Below are positions 35,650 through 48,258 of a stretch of 64,000 nt of DNA, piece by piece. Where the stretch lies: positions 311,206 to 375,205 of the forward strand of contig NW_001799422.1 in NCBI RefSeq assembly GCF_000165425.1. Reading direction: 5' to 3'. The notes below the pieces were generated by a model that made no database searches, was not told where the DNA came from, and saw only the letters and a list, made by a program, of their open reading frames with translations. Position 1 is the stretch's first letter. Each line of letters opens with the position of its first letter. Source of the DNA: Paramecium tetraurelia (lineage: Eukaryota > Ciliophora > Oligohymenophorea > Peniculida > Parameciidae). A program made the position numbers and the translations under genes.

Positions 35650-36527
35650 TGGTTATTAATATTATTATAATAATCTTTTTAATTTGAAACCATATGAATA
35701 TGAAACAGTTATACATTAAAATCATCAAAAAAATATATTTTTTTAATTACACATATCTATTCCCTCTCGATCTTTGAGTATGCCAAAACCAGATTAATTT
35801 AAAAAGCCTCCCCAGAATTTTTATTAAAACAAAATAGATGTTTGAAAAAATTACTGGTTTCTAAGAAAATCAGAATTTTACTTATGAAAACCTTTAATTT
35901 GATTTATTTTTTTTAATTTCTCTCAAATTAACCAACAATTATTTAGTTTATTGTAAATATGAATATTTAATGACCAACAACAAATATTTGGTAAACCTCT
36001 GAAATTCATTTACTATCCATTGTAAAAATAAATAATAACTTAAATTCATTTTTTATGAATCAAAGTGTTAATCAAGAAATTACTTGATTATTTGAAATAG
36101 TTATTGAACCTAATCTCAATTGTGTTTCAAACAATTTATCTGTCTTTGTTTTTTTAATATTACAAATTAATAATACACGGGTCTAAGTTCCTGATTAGTC
36201 AATATTGAATTGAAAATGATAAACAATTCTTCTTCATTCTCATTTAGTTCTCAAAATAAGAAAATTAGATGCTTTTATGAAGGAGCAATTTGTTAAAAAT
36301 AGATGTTAACTTAAATATCAACAAATTTACTATTTTTTTCTTGTCTCATCCTTTATTAAATAATTACTCTATCTTCAACTAAATTGATATTAATATATAA
36401 TCCATAGCATTACAATAGAAAAATAAAGAAGTTAATTAAAATATTTGATAATCAGAAGCATAAGAAACTATAATGAGGTATGTTTTGTTTTATTAAATAT
36501 TTTGTCTAATTAATAATAAATTTTAAT
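35650..36527. other. Intergenic, with a possible small plus-strand ORF
   Basis: Mostly AT-rich. ATG 35780 opens MPKPDQFKKPPQNFYQNK; with a 26-nt intron (35843-35868) it runs to TGA 35971-35973, about 55 residues. The P/K/Q-rich start looks coding, but the second exon is weak. The rest shows nothing I can support. Confidence 0.3.
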
Positions 36528-38576
36528 ATGTTCAATTATACTAACATTGGATTTCTAAGCCTGAAAATAATTGCCTTTCTTTGCATTTTAATTGGATACT
36601 TTATGAATTCATAAGAATTAAATAAAGCTTAAAAGAATACTGGAAATCCATTATTCCTTGATAAGAAGGATTTTTTTTATTATGTATTTAGCAGAATCGT
36701 TTTAATTGTCGATGAAAATTTTACAGGATTCGACAACAATGATGTATATTATCATATTGATTCATAATTCAATATTAATTATGAAATTCTTTACAATACA
36801 GTCATACACGGAATAAGCCCAATTGCATAATTACAATATTGGAATATCCAATACCAAACCTTAGATAGTGTGACATACCAGTTAAAAAAACAAAATAAAA
36901 CTAGTTATTTGTCAAGTTATAAAGCTTACACGGATTATGATCCTTTTAGCTAATTTTAGTAATTAAATGACGGATCAGAATTAATTGCAAAATTAAATTA
37001 AGATGATTTTGCATTCTATTACATTGATAACGTTCAGCTATCATCAATAGAATATGATAATTTATTGTCCTAAGTCGACAATAATACTATGATAATTGTA
37101 CTTAAATTTGACAAAGTCTATTTCTATACAAATAGAACAAGATTATCAAAAGATGAGCATACCAAAACTATTTATTCAATTGATTCATTAACTTCTACAA
37201 TCAGTTGTCTACTTGATTCTCCAATTCCATTAGAGAATCATGGAATGATATTGCCAGGTCTATTTTACGAAACTAAACCTGCATAAGATATCAATCAGAT
37301 TTAACTATTGGATTACATGATGAACTTATATCAATTATATGAACATTATACTTTGATTGAAAAAAAGAAGTCGATCAAGTATTAGAAAGACTTAGACTTA
37401 TTCAAAGATTAGTTTGAATTAGTTTCAACAAGTAAAGATGATAAGATGATTTAGAATTATTTAGATACATTAAAAAATGAAATAAAAGATCTTGCTTTTG
37501 CTATTAATTCTGAAATTAGTGGCAATATCTTTGTTCTTTTGCTTGGACTATTTTTATGTCTATATATCTTGTACTTGATATTTTTCAAGTAACAAGAGTT
37601 AGTGATTATTGATTGGTATATTTTAGGATTAACAGCAGCATTTGCATTTATTGAGATAAACTTATTCAAAATAATACTATTTTTGGTATTACTTTTAAAA
37701 ATGAAATAACCAGTGATTTAAAGTCTCTTAGGATTCTTGCTTTTGATTAGTGACTTTCCATTTTATTAATTACTTTCAATTGGAAGTTTGGCTTATATGT
37801 TTATCAAGAACAAGGATTTAATTTTAACTTTATTGAAAACAAAATAAAATTTATTAAAATATAGCATAGGAATATTTATAATAATTATTTTATCGTCATA
37901 CGTTAAATATTTATTGATTATATTCATACCTTTGATTATATTTATATGCAGAAAACATGTGGATGTTACAATTCTATTGGTTTGTTGTTTTTGCAGAGCC
38001 TAAAATCTATTGCCAATCTTGTTATTGTCATTTTAATACTTTAGAGAAAATGAAGAGAGTTATTTTAAATATCCAGCATATTTAGTTATAGATGTCTTAT
38101 ATATCACTGTTACTCATCCAGTACTACCAAATAGTCCTGTTTTATTTTAGATTGATGGATATTTACATCTCATGGATATTATTATGCTAATATGCTTATA
38201 ATAAATGTATTACCATTTTACAACTGAAATCAATAGCAATTTAGAAATAAATGAAAAAAGCATAATAACAAGTATTTAAAAGATTACTGAATATAATGTT
38301 GAATATTTTGATAATATAATTTTATAATTGATAATAGAAATAATATGGATTATCGAATTAATGTTAACAGAAATTTTCTGTTATGACATGAAGTAGATTG
38401 GAAATTAATATTTTACTTTGCAATTCTTATGTTTAAATTTATTTATGTTGTTATTTTATCTAATTAAGGAAGGGAGAGGAAGAATAGTTGAATTAGAATA
38501 TGAGAAAGCACAAAATAAATAAGAATTAGAAACGAAAGATATGTATGAAAATTAAATGAGGGAAATTGAAATTTGA
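36528..38576 (+). CDS. GPI ethanolamine-phosphate transferase-like protein, probably catalytically degenerate
   Basis: ATG 36528 to TGA 38574-38576, 682 codons, no intron. After a signal anchor (LKIIAFLCILIGYFM) come about 230 lumenal-looking residues, then SIDSLTSTISCLLDSPIPLE with NHGMILPGLF, which matches the segment joining catalytic and membrane parts of PIG-G/PIG-O-type enzymes. At least nine hydrophobic spans follow. The N-terminal part keeps family order (IVLIVDENF..., HGISPIAQLQYWN, YQLKKQNKTSYL). However, I see neither the usual metal-binding Asp-x-Arg segment nor the Asp-His-Gly motif: the corresponding line is NNTMIIVLKFDK. It is therefore probably a pseudoenzyme in GPI-anchor synthesis. 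Assignment is by motif memory. Confidence 0.6.
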
Positions 38577-38633
38577 GAGATATTTATTCATTATGAATCA
38601 TTTGAACATTAAATAATAAATATATCTTTATAA

Positions 38634-40232
38634 ATGAAGCCCTAGGCTGTTCCTTAATCAGTAGCATAAAGCGATCATGAATTGGATAAACATCATCATG
38701 AAAGTTAAGCAGATGAGCATGGAGACGAGCATCACTTTAAAGAATATTCACCAAAGGAGCTTCACAGTATAAAAATCCAAGGTTTTGTTTGTTTACTTGG
38801 TGGAATTGCACTTCACTTTGTGCTTGGTACATTTTATCTGTGGGGTGGAATAAGTAATATCAATATACTAATTTCAAGGTCCTTATGTTGGTGCTTATAT
38901 GAAGGATAAAGATCCAAGCGTCACATAATCAACACTCTAGATTGTGTTTCCAATATTGGGAATTGCCACAAATTCTGTTCTTTCTTTTGGAGTTAAGTTA
39001 GCATAAAGAATAGGATTTAAAACTATGATAGCTGGAGCAGGATTCTTAATTTCCTTAGCATTTTTAATACTGTCCTTCATTAATAATATTTATGGATTTA
39101 TCTTCATATACTGTTTTATGATAGGTATTCCTTCTGGATTAGTGTACATGTTGCCAATCAGTAATAATTTTTTATAATTTTAGTATGTGGATGGAAATAT
39201 TTCCCATTCAATAGAGGAATGGTTTCAGGATTGATTATTGCCGGTTACGGATTTGGAGCATTTACATTTAACTTTATATGCAAGGCTATTTGCAATCCTA
39301 ATAATGAAGAACCAGAAATTCCTTTTGAAGAAGATGGGAAAACAAAAAAGTATTTCTCAAAGGATGTGTTCGAAAATGTTCCTTTTATGTTCTAGATGTT
39401 AGCTTTGTAAATAAATAATCATACTATATTAGATCATATTTCCTTCTAACCATAATTGCAACTCTATTAGTAAAATATCCTAGAGATTTGAATTTGGAAT
39501 ATTAATAGGTTTTAGGAGAAGGAAATAAAAAACCAAGTGGAATCAATCATGAAAAATCAGTTGACTATCATCCAACAGTTATGCATGCTGAATGTGAAAC
39601 CTTAGCATAAGGTATGAAATCAAGACCATTTTGGTTTTTGATTGTAATGGTTTTGTGTTCTATCATTTTTGGTATGTTAATGGCTAATTGTTATAAAGTG
39701 TTTGGATAAACAGTATAAATCAATTCTATTTAATTAGCTTGGAATTGATGATGCATCATTAACAGTACTTGGTTCAGTCTAATCAGTCTGCAATGGAGGT
39801 TCGAGATTTGGATGGGCAGTATTGTTTGATAAAATTGGTTTCAAAAAGGTCTATTTGATAATAGCAGTTATCAACTTAATTTGTACTGCTGCTATTGGAT
39901 ATATTGATGGTAGTTTTGCTGGCTATTTCATTATTTTATGTATCACAATGTGCTGTGAAGGAGGATTATTCTCTTGTTATCCTGCTGTAAGTGCAAAGAT
40001 ATTTGGTCATAAGGTATGATAATCAATAATATTATTTAAGGTGGGACCTATTATCTATGGTGGTTTATTCTTTGTTATTGGTCTGTCCAATATGTTGGGA
40101 TATTTATTGTACAAATTTGGAGAACCAAAGATAGGTTATGGTGGAGTCTTTTGGATTGTCTTTGGATTTTGTTGTGTAGCCTTTATCTTAGGAATATTCT
40201 TTAAAGAAGAGCATGATTGGAAAAAAAAATGA
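38634..40232 (+). CDS. MFS transporter, oxalate/formate antiporter or monocarboxylate type
   Basis: ATG 38634 (MKPQAVPQSVAQSDHELDKH), stop TGA 40230-40232, about 490 residues. Introns are 38854-38878, 39161-39183, 39407-39432, 39713-39737 and 40014-40040. A histidine-rich cytosolic N-terminus precedes about twelve hydrophobic spans. Typical major-facilitator features are HFVLGTFYLWGGISPYVGAY at TM1, MIGIPSGLVYMLPI, KYFPFNRGMVSGLIIAGYGF after TM4, and GGSRFGWAVLFDKIGFKKVY at TM8-9. The central loop is charged (PRDLNLEYQQVLGEGNKK). The pattern fits the OFA/MCT branch that carries small carboxylates; the substrate cannot be told from sequence alone. Confidence 0.85.
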
Positions 40233-40434
40233 ACATATTATCCACATTTATGTATTTTCATATCATCATTTTTAAATTCTTTGATTAAGAACCATATTTA
40301 GTTTATAGAAAAGAGGAGAGATATCATCCATGTTTCCCCTTATAATCTTTAAGTATTCAAACTAAACTCATTTTTAAGGTCAATTTACGTTGTTTTTTAT
40401 AATTCTTTAACTTTCGATTAATTACTTAATTTAA

Positions 40435-41197
<763 letters not shown>

Positions 41198-41952
41198 TTT
41201 CCTTATATTATTATAATATATAATTATCTATTCATAACTTTCTTTAGTAATTATCACTAAACTTCAATATTTATTCATTTTGTAAATATTCACTATAGAT
41301 TGATATTATTAATTTGAATTCAATCTAATTCACACTAAATTTGATATTAATAACAGTATCAAAGATTTAAAATCTAAATCAATTAAGAATTGAATATATT
41401 ATTATTCTCTCATGATATAGAAATACTTATATATAAACTTTATGCTTCATCTTTTCAATGCATAATTTCGGATTTACAACTCTAATCTAATTGTTCAGTT
41501 AATATCTTTTATTTTTAATTCAATTTAAGTTATGTAAAATACAATTCTTTTATATTTTTATCTTTTGTTTTAGGATACATTATCTATTTCAATTCATCAT
41601 GCTACTCAATCATAATAAAAAAGGGGAATTAAAGCTAGTAAATACATAATTGATTTATCTTCAGTCCTTTATTTTGATCAATTTTTATATATTTATATTT
41701 AGTTTTAACTTTTAGAATAATATAGATTAAATGTTATCCTATATTCCTATTCTTATTTCTCCATTCAGTATTAAACTAATATTTAGGAAGTACTATTTCT
41801 TTTAAATTTAAATTTATTATTATAAATGTAGTATACAATTACAAATAGAAACGAAAATTTCAAAGTAAATTATATTAGCGAGTCTAAAAATTAAGAATTA
41901 TTTTAACCTTGTTTTTATTATCTATATAAAACTATTAATAAAATAAATTATT
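41198..41952. other. AT-rich intergenic region
   Basis: About 750 bases with no supportable ORF, RNA gene or repeat; all frames are broken by TGA or have biased A/T-only composition. Confidence 0.5.
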
Positions 41953-42404
41953 ATGAAAAACAACTTAAAAAAACAATAGGCAACTTTGCTCCCCCCAATT
42001 GATAGAAGATAAACTCAACCTATTTAGTTCGATTAAATTAATTAATTGATCAATCAATCGCTATTCATTCCGAAATAAAATCGAGCTTAATCCCTATATT
42101 CTTTAGAATCATAGGCTCAGGATTCAGGTAAACAATACACTAAGATATCTCCCAGGAAAAATATTAAGGATTATAATAAATGGTATGTTCCTCCCAAAAA
42201 AAGGTTCCTTGATTTACGAAAAGAATCTCAAGAATTTTAATAAGAATAATATATTATAAATACGTATGCTCAATAATAAATGAAATACAATTAAATATTG
42301 AAAGAGTCTAAACAATTGGCGTAATTTGTTGAAGAAGTATTAATGATATAGATATACTATAGTTTTATAAAAAACATAAACGTAGCCCTTCTTTCATCCA
42401 TTGA
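41953..42404 (+). CDS. Hypothetical Q-rich protein, about 141 aa
   Basis: ATG 41953 (MKNNLKKQQATLLPPIDRR), one 26-nt intron at 42337-42362, stop TGA 42402-42404. The protein is basic and Q/P-rich with no domain: LPPIDRRQTQPIQFDQINQ, then WYVPPKKRFLDLRKESQEF and a short helix before the basic end FYKKHKRSPSFIH. Splicing the intron is what gives this tidy C-terminus. Function unknown. Confidence 0.7.
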
Positions 42405-42856
42405 TTTAATATTAATATTAATAAATTTTAAGTTCCTATTTATCCTCTTTGCAACTAGAAATTCATAGATTTCAAAATATCCAGAATAATTTATATTATT
42501 GGAGATTCAACTATTACTAATTACTCAAAAATAAAAGCAAACAACTTTATTTGTTAATACTAAAGTTTTTAAATTGTGTGATTTGAAAGAAAACAAAAGA
42601 TAAACTAATTTAGTAAGAAACTTTGCTGATGATATTCAATCAAAATTATATGTGCCGCATAATCAACAATTTCTAATATTTTGCTAAAGTTGTTATATTA
42701 TCACTTAGTTTTGTTTGGTAATGCTTCCAATAGGACCATAAGAGACATTGTCAATTAATTACCTAGCGACAGATTAGTACATCAAATTTTGGAAAATTAT
42801 TTATTCATAAAATAAAATACATTTATTGTTATAATTAATTGCATATATATAATTAA
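42405..42856 (+). other. Open plus-strand stretch upstream of the RING gene
   Basis: A TGA-free frame covers about 42430-42890, with a plausible 25-nt intron near 42560-42584, but no ATG start can be found. It may be the 5' part of the RING-H2 gene that follows (linked by an intron I could not place) or a gene remnant. Confidence 0.3.
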
Positions 42857-43129
42857 ATGAGGAATGGGTTATAGAAATAAGAAACTGATAGGAGGTATGA
42901 TACCTCAAAAATCATATTTCCTTTTGATAATATTATGATAAAGAAATTGAGAACTTAATAATTTATTATAAAGGAGGAAAAAATAGAGTGCAGCATTTGC
43001 CTAAAATTAGTTATTGAAAATGAGATTGCAAGTTAAATTCGAGAATGCAAACATACTTTTCATTAACTTTGTTTATAAAAGTGGTATAATATTAATAATA
43101 AATGTCCATTGTGTAGGTAGTAAATTTGA
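42857..43129 (+). CDS. RING-H2 finger protein
   Basis: ATG 42857 (MRNGLQKQETDRRYDTSK) to TGA 43127-43129, 90 codons, intact only with the ciliate code. The C-terminal half is a RING-H2: CSICLKLVIENEIASQIREC, KHTFHQLCLQKWYN and CPLCRQQ. This is the fold of single-subunit E3 ubiquitin ligases. Small RING-H2 proteins often have a membrane segment in front; the open stretch upstream (42430-42856) could supply one, so the real gene may be longer. Confidence 0.75.
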
Positions 43130-43155
43130 AATTTATATATTATATGTATTTATAA

Positions 43156-45046
43156 TCAAAATTATCCGGATAATAAGTCGATAAATGTATTAATATTAAT
43201 AATTTAATTATAAAATAGTTTTTTTAATTTTGTAATATCAATTTGCATATTTAAATTTCCTTATTATAAAACATGTTCTATACATTTATATTCTAAATCT
43301 TAAATAGTTTTATTTAATAATTGCATATCTCTATTTAATTTTTACCTACCATTGTATTTGTAAGGTTAAATTTAAGCCATTAAATGTATGATATTAAGCA
43401 AATCTCCTCCACTAATATTTTCAAAAATCTATGATATTTTATCAACTAATTCAATAATTGATAAATCTTTCCAAACTATCACTTATTTAAAGAGTTTATA
43501 TTATTTATAAGTTATTACTTCATAAATATTAGTGCAATCTATTTAGAAGATCATCAATAAAATTATCAATAATTGCTAATGAATTAAGGTCAAAAATTTA
43601 TGCTCTATAAGAAATTCAGATAAAGGTATTCCATAAATATTCTAATATTATTTTTAGGTCTTAATAAAATTCAGATGAAGCATCTAATATCTTTATTTTT
43701 GGCTATCGTTTTATTACTCAACAACTCTTGAAATATTAGTGTTCCTCTTATTTTTGATCATTGCATTCAATTAAAAGAACTTATTATTTGTTGTAGTGTT
43801 GCATCTTTTTTCTAACTGTTCTTTTTTGAAAGATGATTATTTTTCAATATTGGATTTTGTTGAGTAGTCTCGTTTTAATAATTCTACAATTTATTTATTG
43901 TTTTCAATATCTTGGGTTCCTTCTAACTAACTCAAATTAAATTTTCTTCTATTTCTCTGTTGGGACTGTGGTTTTTAATATCCGTAGACTCTAAGCAAGC
44001 TTCGGTTAAAGACTAACTACTCTATAGGTTAAGGGTTGTATGTAGAGGAGCTTTTAGTAGGTCTATTACAATAAGAAATTGGATTATTTAAGATTTCTAT
44101 AATTTTCTTCTTCTCTTATAGTTTAAGCATTAATATTAATATTAAAATAGTTTGAATTTATAAATGACTGAAATATTATAAATTTCAATACTCCCCAATC
44201 AAATCTCTATAGTTGATTTTTTAATTAATTCTTCTTCTTAAATTTCTATTAGCGAATGAAGTCTCTTAGCTCTAATTGTGAATAAATATATTTTACTTCT
44301 TATTGGGTTTATTGCTGTTGAGTTTGAGTAGGTTATTAAGTTGGGATGTTTTATTAGATTTTTGGTGGAGATGATTATTAAATTTTTGGTTTTTTTTTTG
44401 TTGAATTTCTCAATTAATCTAAATCTTGCTTGATTTCATCATCCATTAAATTGAATCGATATGCTATAATTTAGATTCTCTTGAATACTGTATTAAATTT
44501 TATTATCCTTGGTTGCAACAAAAGTAATGTTTTTTTCCCTGTTTCTACAATCCTCTTATTCTATCATTGGACGTTATTTCACAACAGGAGGTTCTTCAAC
44601 TTTTTTAATTATTTTAGGTTTCTTGATATTTTTGGAACAACCCAAACAGTGATATTGACTAGTTTCAAATTCTATTTGAATATTTTAATTCCTATTTTTT
44701 TATTCACATGCAATATGATTCTAATTTATAAACCAATCAAGTTACCCACTTTTGACAAGTATCACATTGGATCCAGCCTGCCTCATCATCATAGGACCCA
44801 TACACCTTTGAAAAGTTAGATGAAAATTGGTACTTATTCACAGAAATCACAAAAGTTTCCTTTATTATATAATTTCGAGCATTTGTCACAAAAGAATAAG
44901 ATATCATTCTTTTTTGACTTGATCTTTTTGTCACCCACATTCTTGCATAGTGGATTGTGACATTTTTTCTACTCTTATTATGGTTCATCGTCATCAACTG
45001 TAATTGGATTATCAACGTTGTTTTTTTACTTTTAGTTGAAATTCAT
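43156..45046 (-). CDS. PHD-finger protein
   Basis: Start ATG 45046 (MNFNQKQKNNVDNPITVD), stop TGA 43156-43158, about 600 residues. The N-terminal 150 residues contain closely spaced zinc ligands: KCHNPLCKNV, FFCDKCSKLY, GNFCDFCEQV, then a PHD-type GWIQCDTCQKWNHIACEQ and YHCLGCSKN. Introns of 28, 25, 25 and 24 nt restore this part. A Q/P/K-rich linker follows, then a long helical C-terminal domain (ISQIFENISGGDLLNIIHLM). One frame change around 43930-44050 is not explained by any short intron and may be a sequence error. PHD proteins usually read histone tails, so a chromatin role is likely. Confidence 0.75.
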
Positions 45047-45060
45047 TTGTTGCACAGAAA

Positions 45061-45660
45061 ATGGGTTCAGGAAGTTGGCTTATTACAAAAATTGCGTTGA
45101 ATTGGAAAAGTATTGATCCAGTTCCATCGGTTTATTCATCGCCAGGACATCTACATAATTATGGCAAATAATTCATATATATGGTATATAAATGAGAGAC
45201 AGGGATATAAATATTAGCTTACTTAGCATATTGGGGATTGGAAAGAGATCCTTGGATGAATTGTTTAAGTTCAAACTTTAGGGTAGATTTTGCAGTAACT
45301 ATGCTTAACATAGCTATTATAATTTGGAATTCAATAATGCTTTATACAATGGATGTTGCTGTTAACTAATATAATCATAAGCCTATCAAATAAATATACG
45401 GATATCAATAATTATTAGTAGGTTATAAATAAGATCATTGTCATACCTCAAAAACATTTAGCAAAGATCCAAATCTTGTGCAATACTCATAAGCGGTATT
45501 TAAGAATTATTATTCATTCCTTAACTCATTTTTTATATTGTTTAAATTATAAAATAAACCTGAATTTATAGAATTAAGTCCTTTGAAATATAGCATAACC
45601 ACATAATATCAAAGAGTTTTAAATTAAAATTGTTACATATATCTAAATTCAATTTAATGA
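45061..45660 (+). other. Probable plus-strand gene, frame unresolved
   Basis: ATG 45061 starts MGSGSWLITKIALNWKSIDP with good coding character to about 45180, where TGA intervenes. Downstream, two frames are open to about 45560 and 45660; the better one reads AYWGLERDPWMNCLS and VDFAVTMLNIAIIIWNSIML, a likely membrane span. No short intron links them without ambiguity. It is probably a small membrane protein, perhaps mitochondrial; function unknown. Confidence 0.35.
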
Positions 45661-46884
45661 AATAATTAATAACTCCATACACCCATAATCTCCCTCTAAA
45701 CTTTTGATTTCTTGAATCCCTTCCTTATTCTGGTTTGGTTCTTCAGCTATTTCTCTATTCTCTTAGACACCCTTACAGCCCTTCTTAAGTTCATTAAAGA
45801 TCATATCAAAAGCATTGAAAAACTTGTTATTTATGCTTCATATAGCGAAATTTTAATCCTCTCTTAAAATGCTCGGCCATAAATTTATTGATTTAAAAAA
45901 TCTAATAGCAGAATTTTATGATATATGATCATAATCCAAAATTGATTGTTATCACTCATAAAGGATTTCAGATCCATTATCTTTACTTAAATTAACCTTC
46001 TATATTGAATATCTTATATTTTTAATTTTACATAACAATTATTAATTATAATGGATATTATTGAGCTAGTTTTGACTTCTAATTGATTTAATTCAATACA
46101 TCTAGAGTTCTCAAAGAGATAGAGGATCAACACATTTTTAATGATAATAATTTATTATTGAGTTGCCTATTGTATGCTTTACTTTATATCAAGAAAATCA
46201 AAAAACTTATTAAATTAAGCATTCAATTAAGTTAAATCAAATTAATTTTTTTAATAATAGTAATGATAATAATTGTTATGATCAATATATTAATTATTTC
46301 ATATTTTGAAATAAAACTCTTCTTAGAATAACAAATGAAGTATTAATAATATCTTTATGTTATTTTTGTATTATTTATAATAATTATTATTAATAAAAAT
46401 TATGTTGATCACTTAAATTTTCTAAAAGAGGTTTTAATCACCATCTAAAGTGTATGATTTCAAAATAAAGAACAATCCAGCTTAAAGTAGAATTAATAGT
46501 TCTTCAATAAAGCACAAATGCTAATTCTGGCTGAAATTAAATAGGGTTTTTGATAGTTTGTAAGCGATTTAATCATTTTTTTGAATTATTAACTACGCTC
46601 ATTGAAGATGATCATATTCTTGATAAGGTTCTGCTTATAGCTAATTGAGAATTAGATTTTCGAATCAATTTTAAAAAGACTCAAAAATTGTTGATATTTC
46701 AATCAGTTTGAAGAGAATATTTAAAGAGGTCTTTTTGGAATATTGATTATATTTTCTATAAAAGGTTTAAGAATATCATCCAATAAGTAAATCTCAATTT
46801 TATTTTGATAATTATGACGAAAATCAAATGTCTAATAATGGTGAAAAATGGAATATATTACATTTTTTTAATAAATAATAAAAG
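45661..46884. other. Region with fragmentary open frames only
   Basis: A minus-strand frame (TGA 45649-45651, coding-like up to about 45810: FNELKKGCKGVQENREIAEE) and a plus-strand hydrophobic frame (about 46150-46450) are open, but neither has a convincing start. The plus strand 46440-46880 also has broken coding-like pieces. It may contain one degenerated gene; nothing firm. Confidence 0.3.
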
Positions 46885-47418
46885 TCAACATGGGGTATCA
46901 AAGAAATCTTAAACTGTGATTTATCTCTTGAATTTCCTCTCTCTTTATGAAAACCAATCTTTTCCATAAATGTTTTCTACATAATCAGTGAAGGTCACTA
47001 ATTGATATGGATTTTATTTTTAAGCTTATTAGCTTATTCTTGGGATTTCCGCTCCAGTAAAAAATTCATCTATATCATTCTTGTCATCTAAATCAATTTT
47101 TGTATGGACTTCCCTCTTTCTAAAGCGAAAAGGCCGAACTTCTTTTACTTCCTTCTATTAAAAATCGCTTTCTGTCTTTAAATGTCGAAAGTTCTCTTCA
47201 CTTTCAATTTTTTGGCTAAAAAAGAAGCGCGATTTCTTTGAAGACTTTTAATCAAGCAAGCTGTCAAGACTATCTAGATTACCCTAAGGGGAGTAATAGT
47301 CTGTGGTTATGGTATAATTGGATCTCCGAAGAGTTTTGGCAGATTAATTTTCTGGCTCTAAGTCAAGCTGTAAGACATTACTAGAGTATTAAGAGAAGGT
47401 TGTTTTTCGAAAAGACAT
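46885..47418 (-). CDS. Hypothetical protein, 177 aa
   Basis: Intronless frame from ATG 47418 (MSFRKTTFSQYSSNVLQL) to TGA 46885-46887. It is charged and basic, with a disordered S/T-rich N-terminus, a KKSRFFFSQKIESEENF stretch and a C-terminus ending in KRQITVQDFFDTPC. No membrane span or zinc motif. Its base composition is less AT-biased than the surroundings (many GAA/AAG/CGx codons), consistent with real coding. Function unknown. Confidence 0.75.
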
Positions 47419-48258
47419 CAATTACTATAAACTTTTTCAATATTAATTAATTTATTCTTTATAGGAGTTTTAGCATATATTGTTAAAGCAGTTTATTAAA
47501 TACAGAGTCCATTATTTATTCTGTACTGGCCACTATTTTCAATTAAAAAATGAATTGATGTAAGTTCTAATGAGAAATTAAAATAATTTTTGAAATACTA
47601 ATTACTGTTTCAAATAGATTTTATCAATTTTCTTTGAAATCAGAGCTCTCAAATCAGGTAAGTTCTTAAAACCAAACTCAAATTAGGTTCTCGAATAACA
47701 ATATTGAAGAATGTATCTAAACCAACTAACACTAAGGAACTACAATTAATTAATATCTAAATTCAATTTCATTATATTAATTACATATAATTTAAATTAA
47801 AAGTATTGAAATCTATATAGAAATTTCAGTATCTTTATGTTTTGACAATATGGCAATATTAAATGACGAATGTCATTTGAGAGTAAAATTAAATGATACT
47901 CAACAATTGTCAACGCACAACTGATCTGAAAGCATTGATATTATCTTCAAAAAATAATATCATAAACAATAGTATTTTGAATTATGAGAACTTTACTTGG
48001 TGCTATGTTTTCATTACAAATTAAATATTATTATTATGTTTGTTTAATTTCAAGAGTTAAATATACACATACTCTGACATTTTGTTATATACTATTAAAT
48101 TATCAAAAATTTTCTGAATCTATATTCTATATAATGATCATGTAATCACAATTTATGTAAAAATGCAATTATGTGTTGTATTTTATAACTTAATGAAAGA
48201 ATTTACAAGTGTATGAATAAAATGATTCGAGGAAAACTTTAAATAAATATAATTAATT
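47419..48258. other. AT-rich intergenic region upstream of ThrRS
   Basis: About 840 bases, no supportable ORF or RNA. It presumably holds the promoter of the synthetase gene. Confidence 0.5.
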
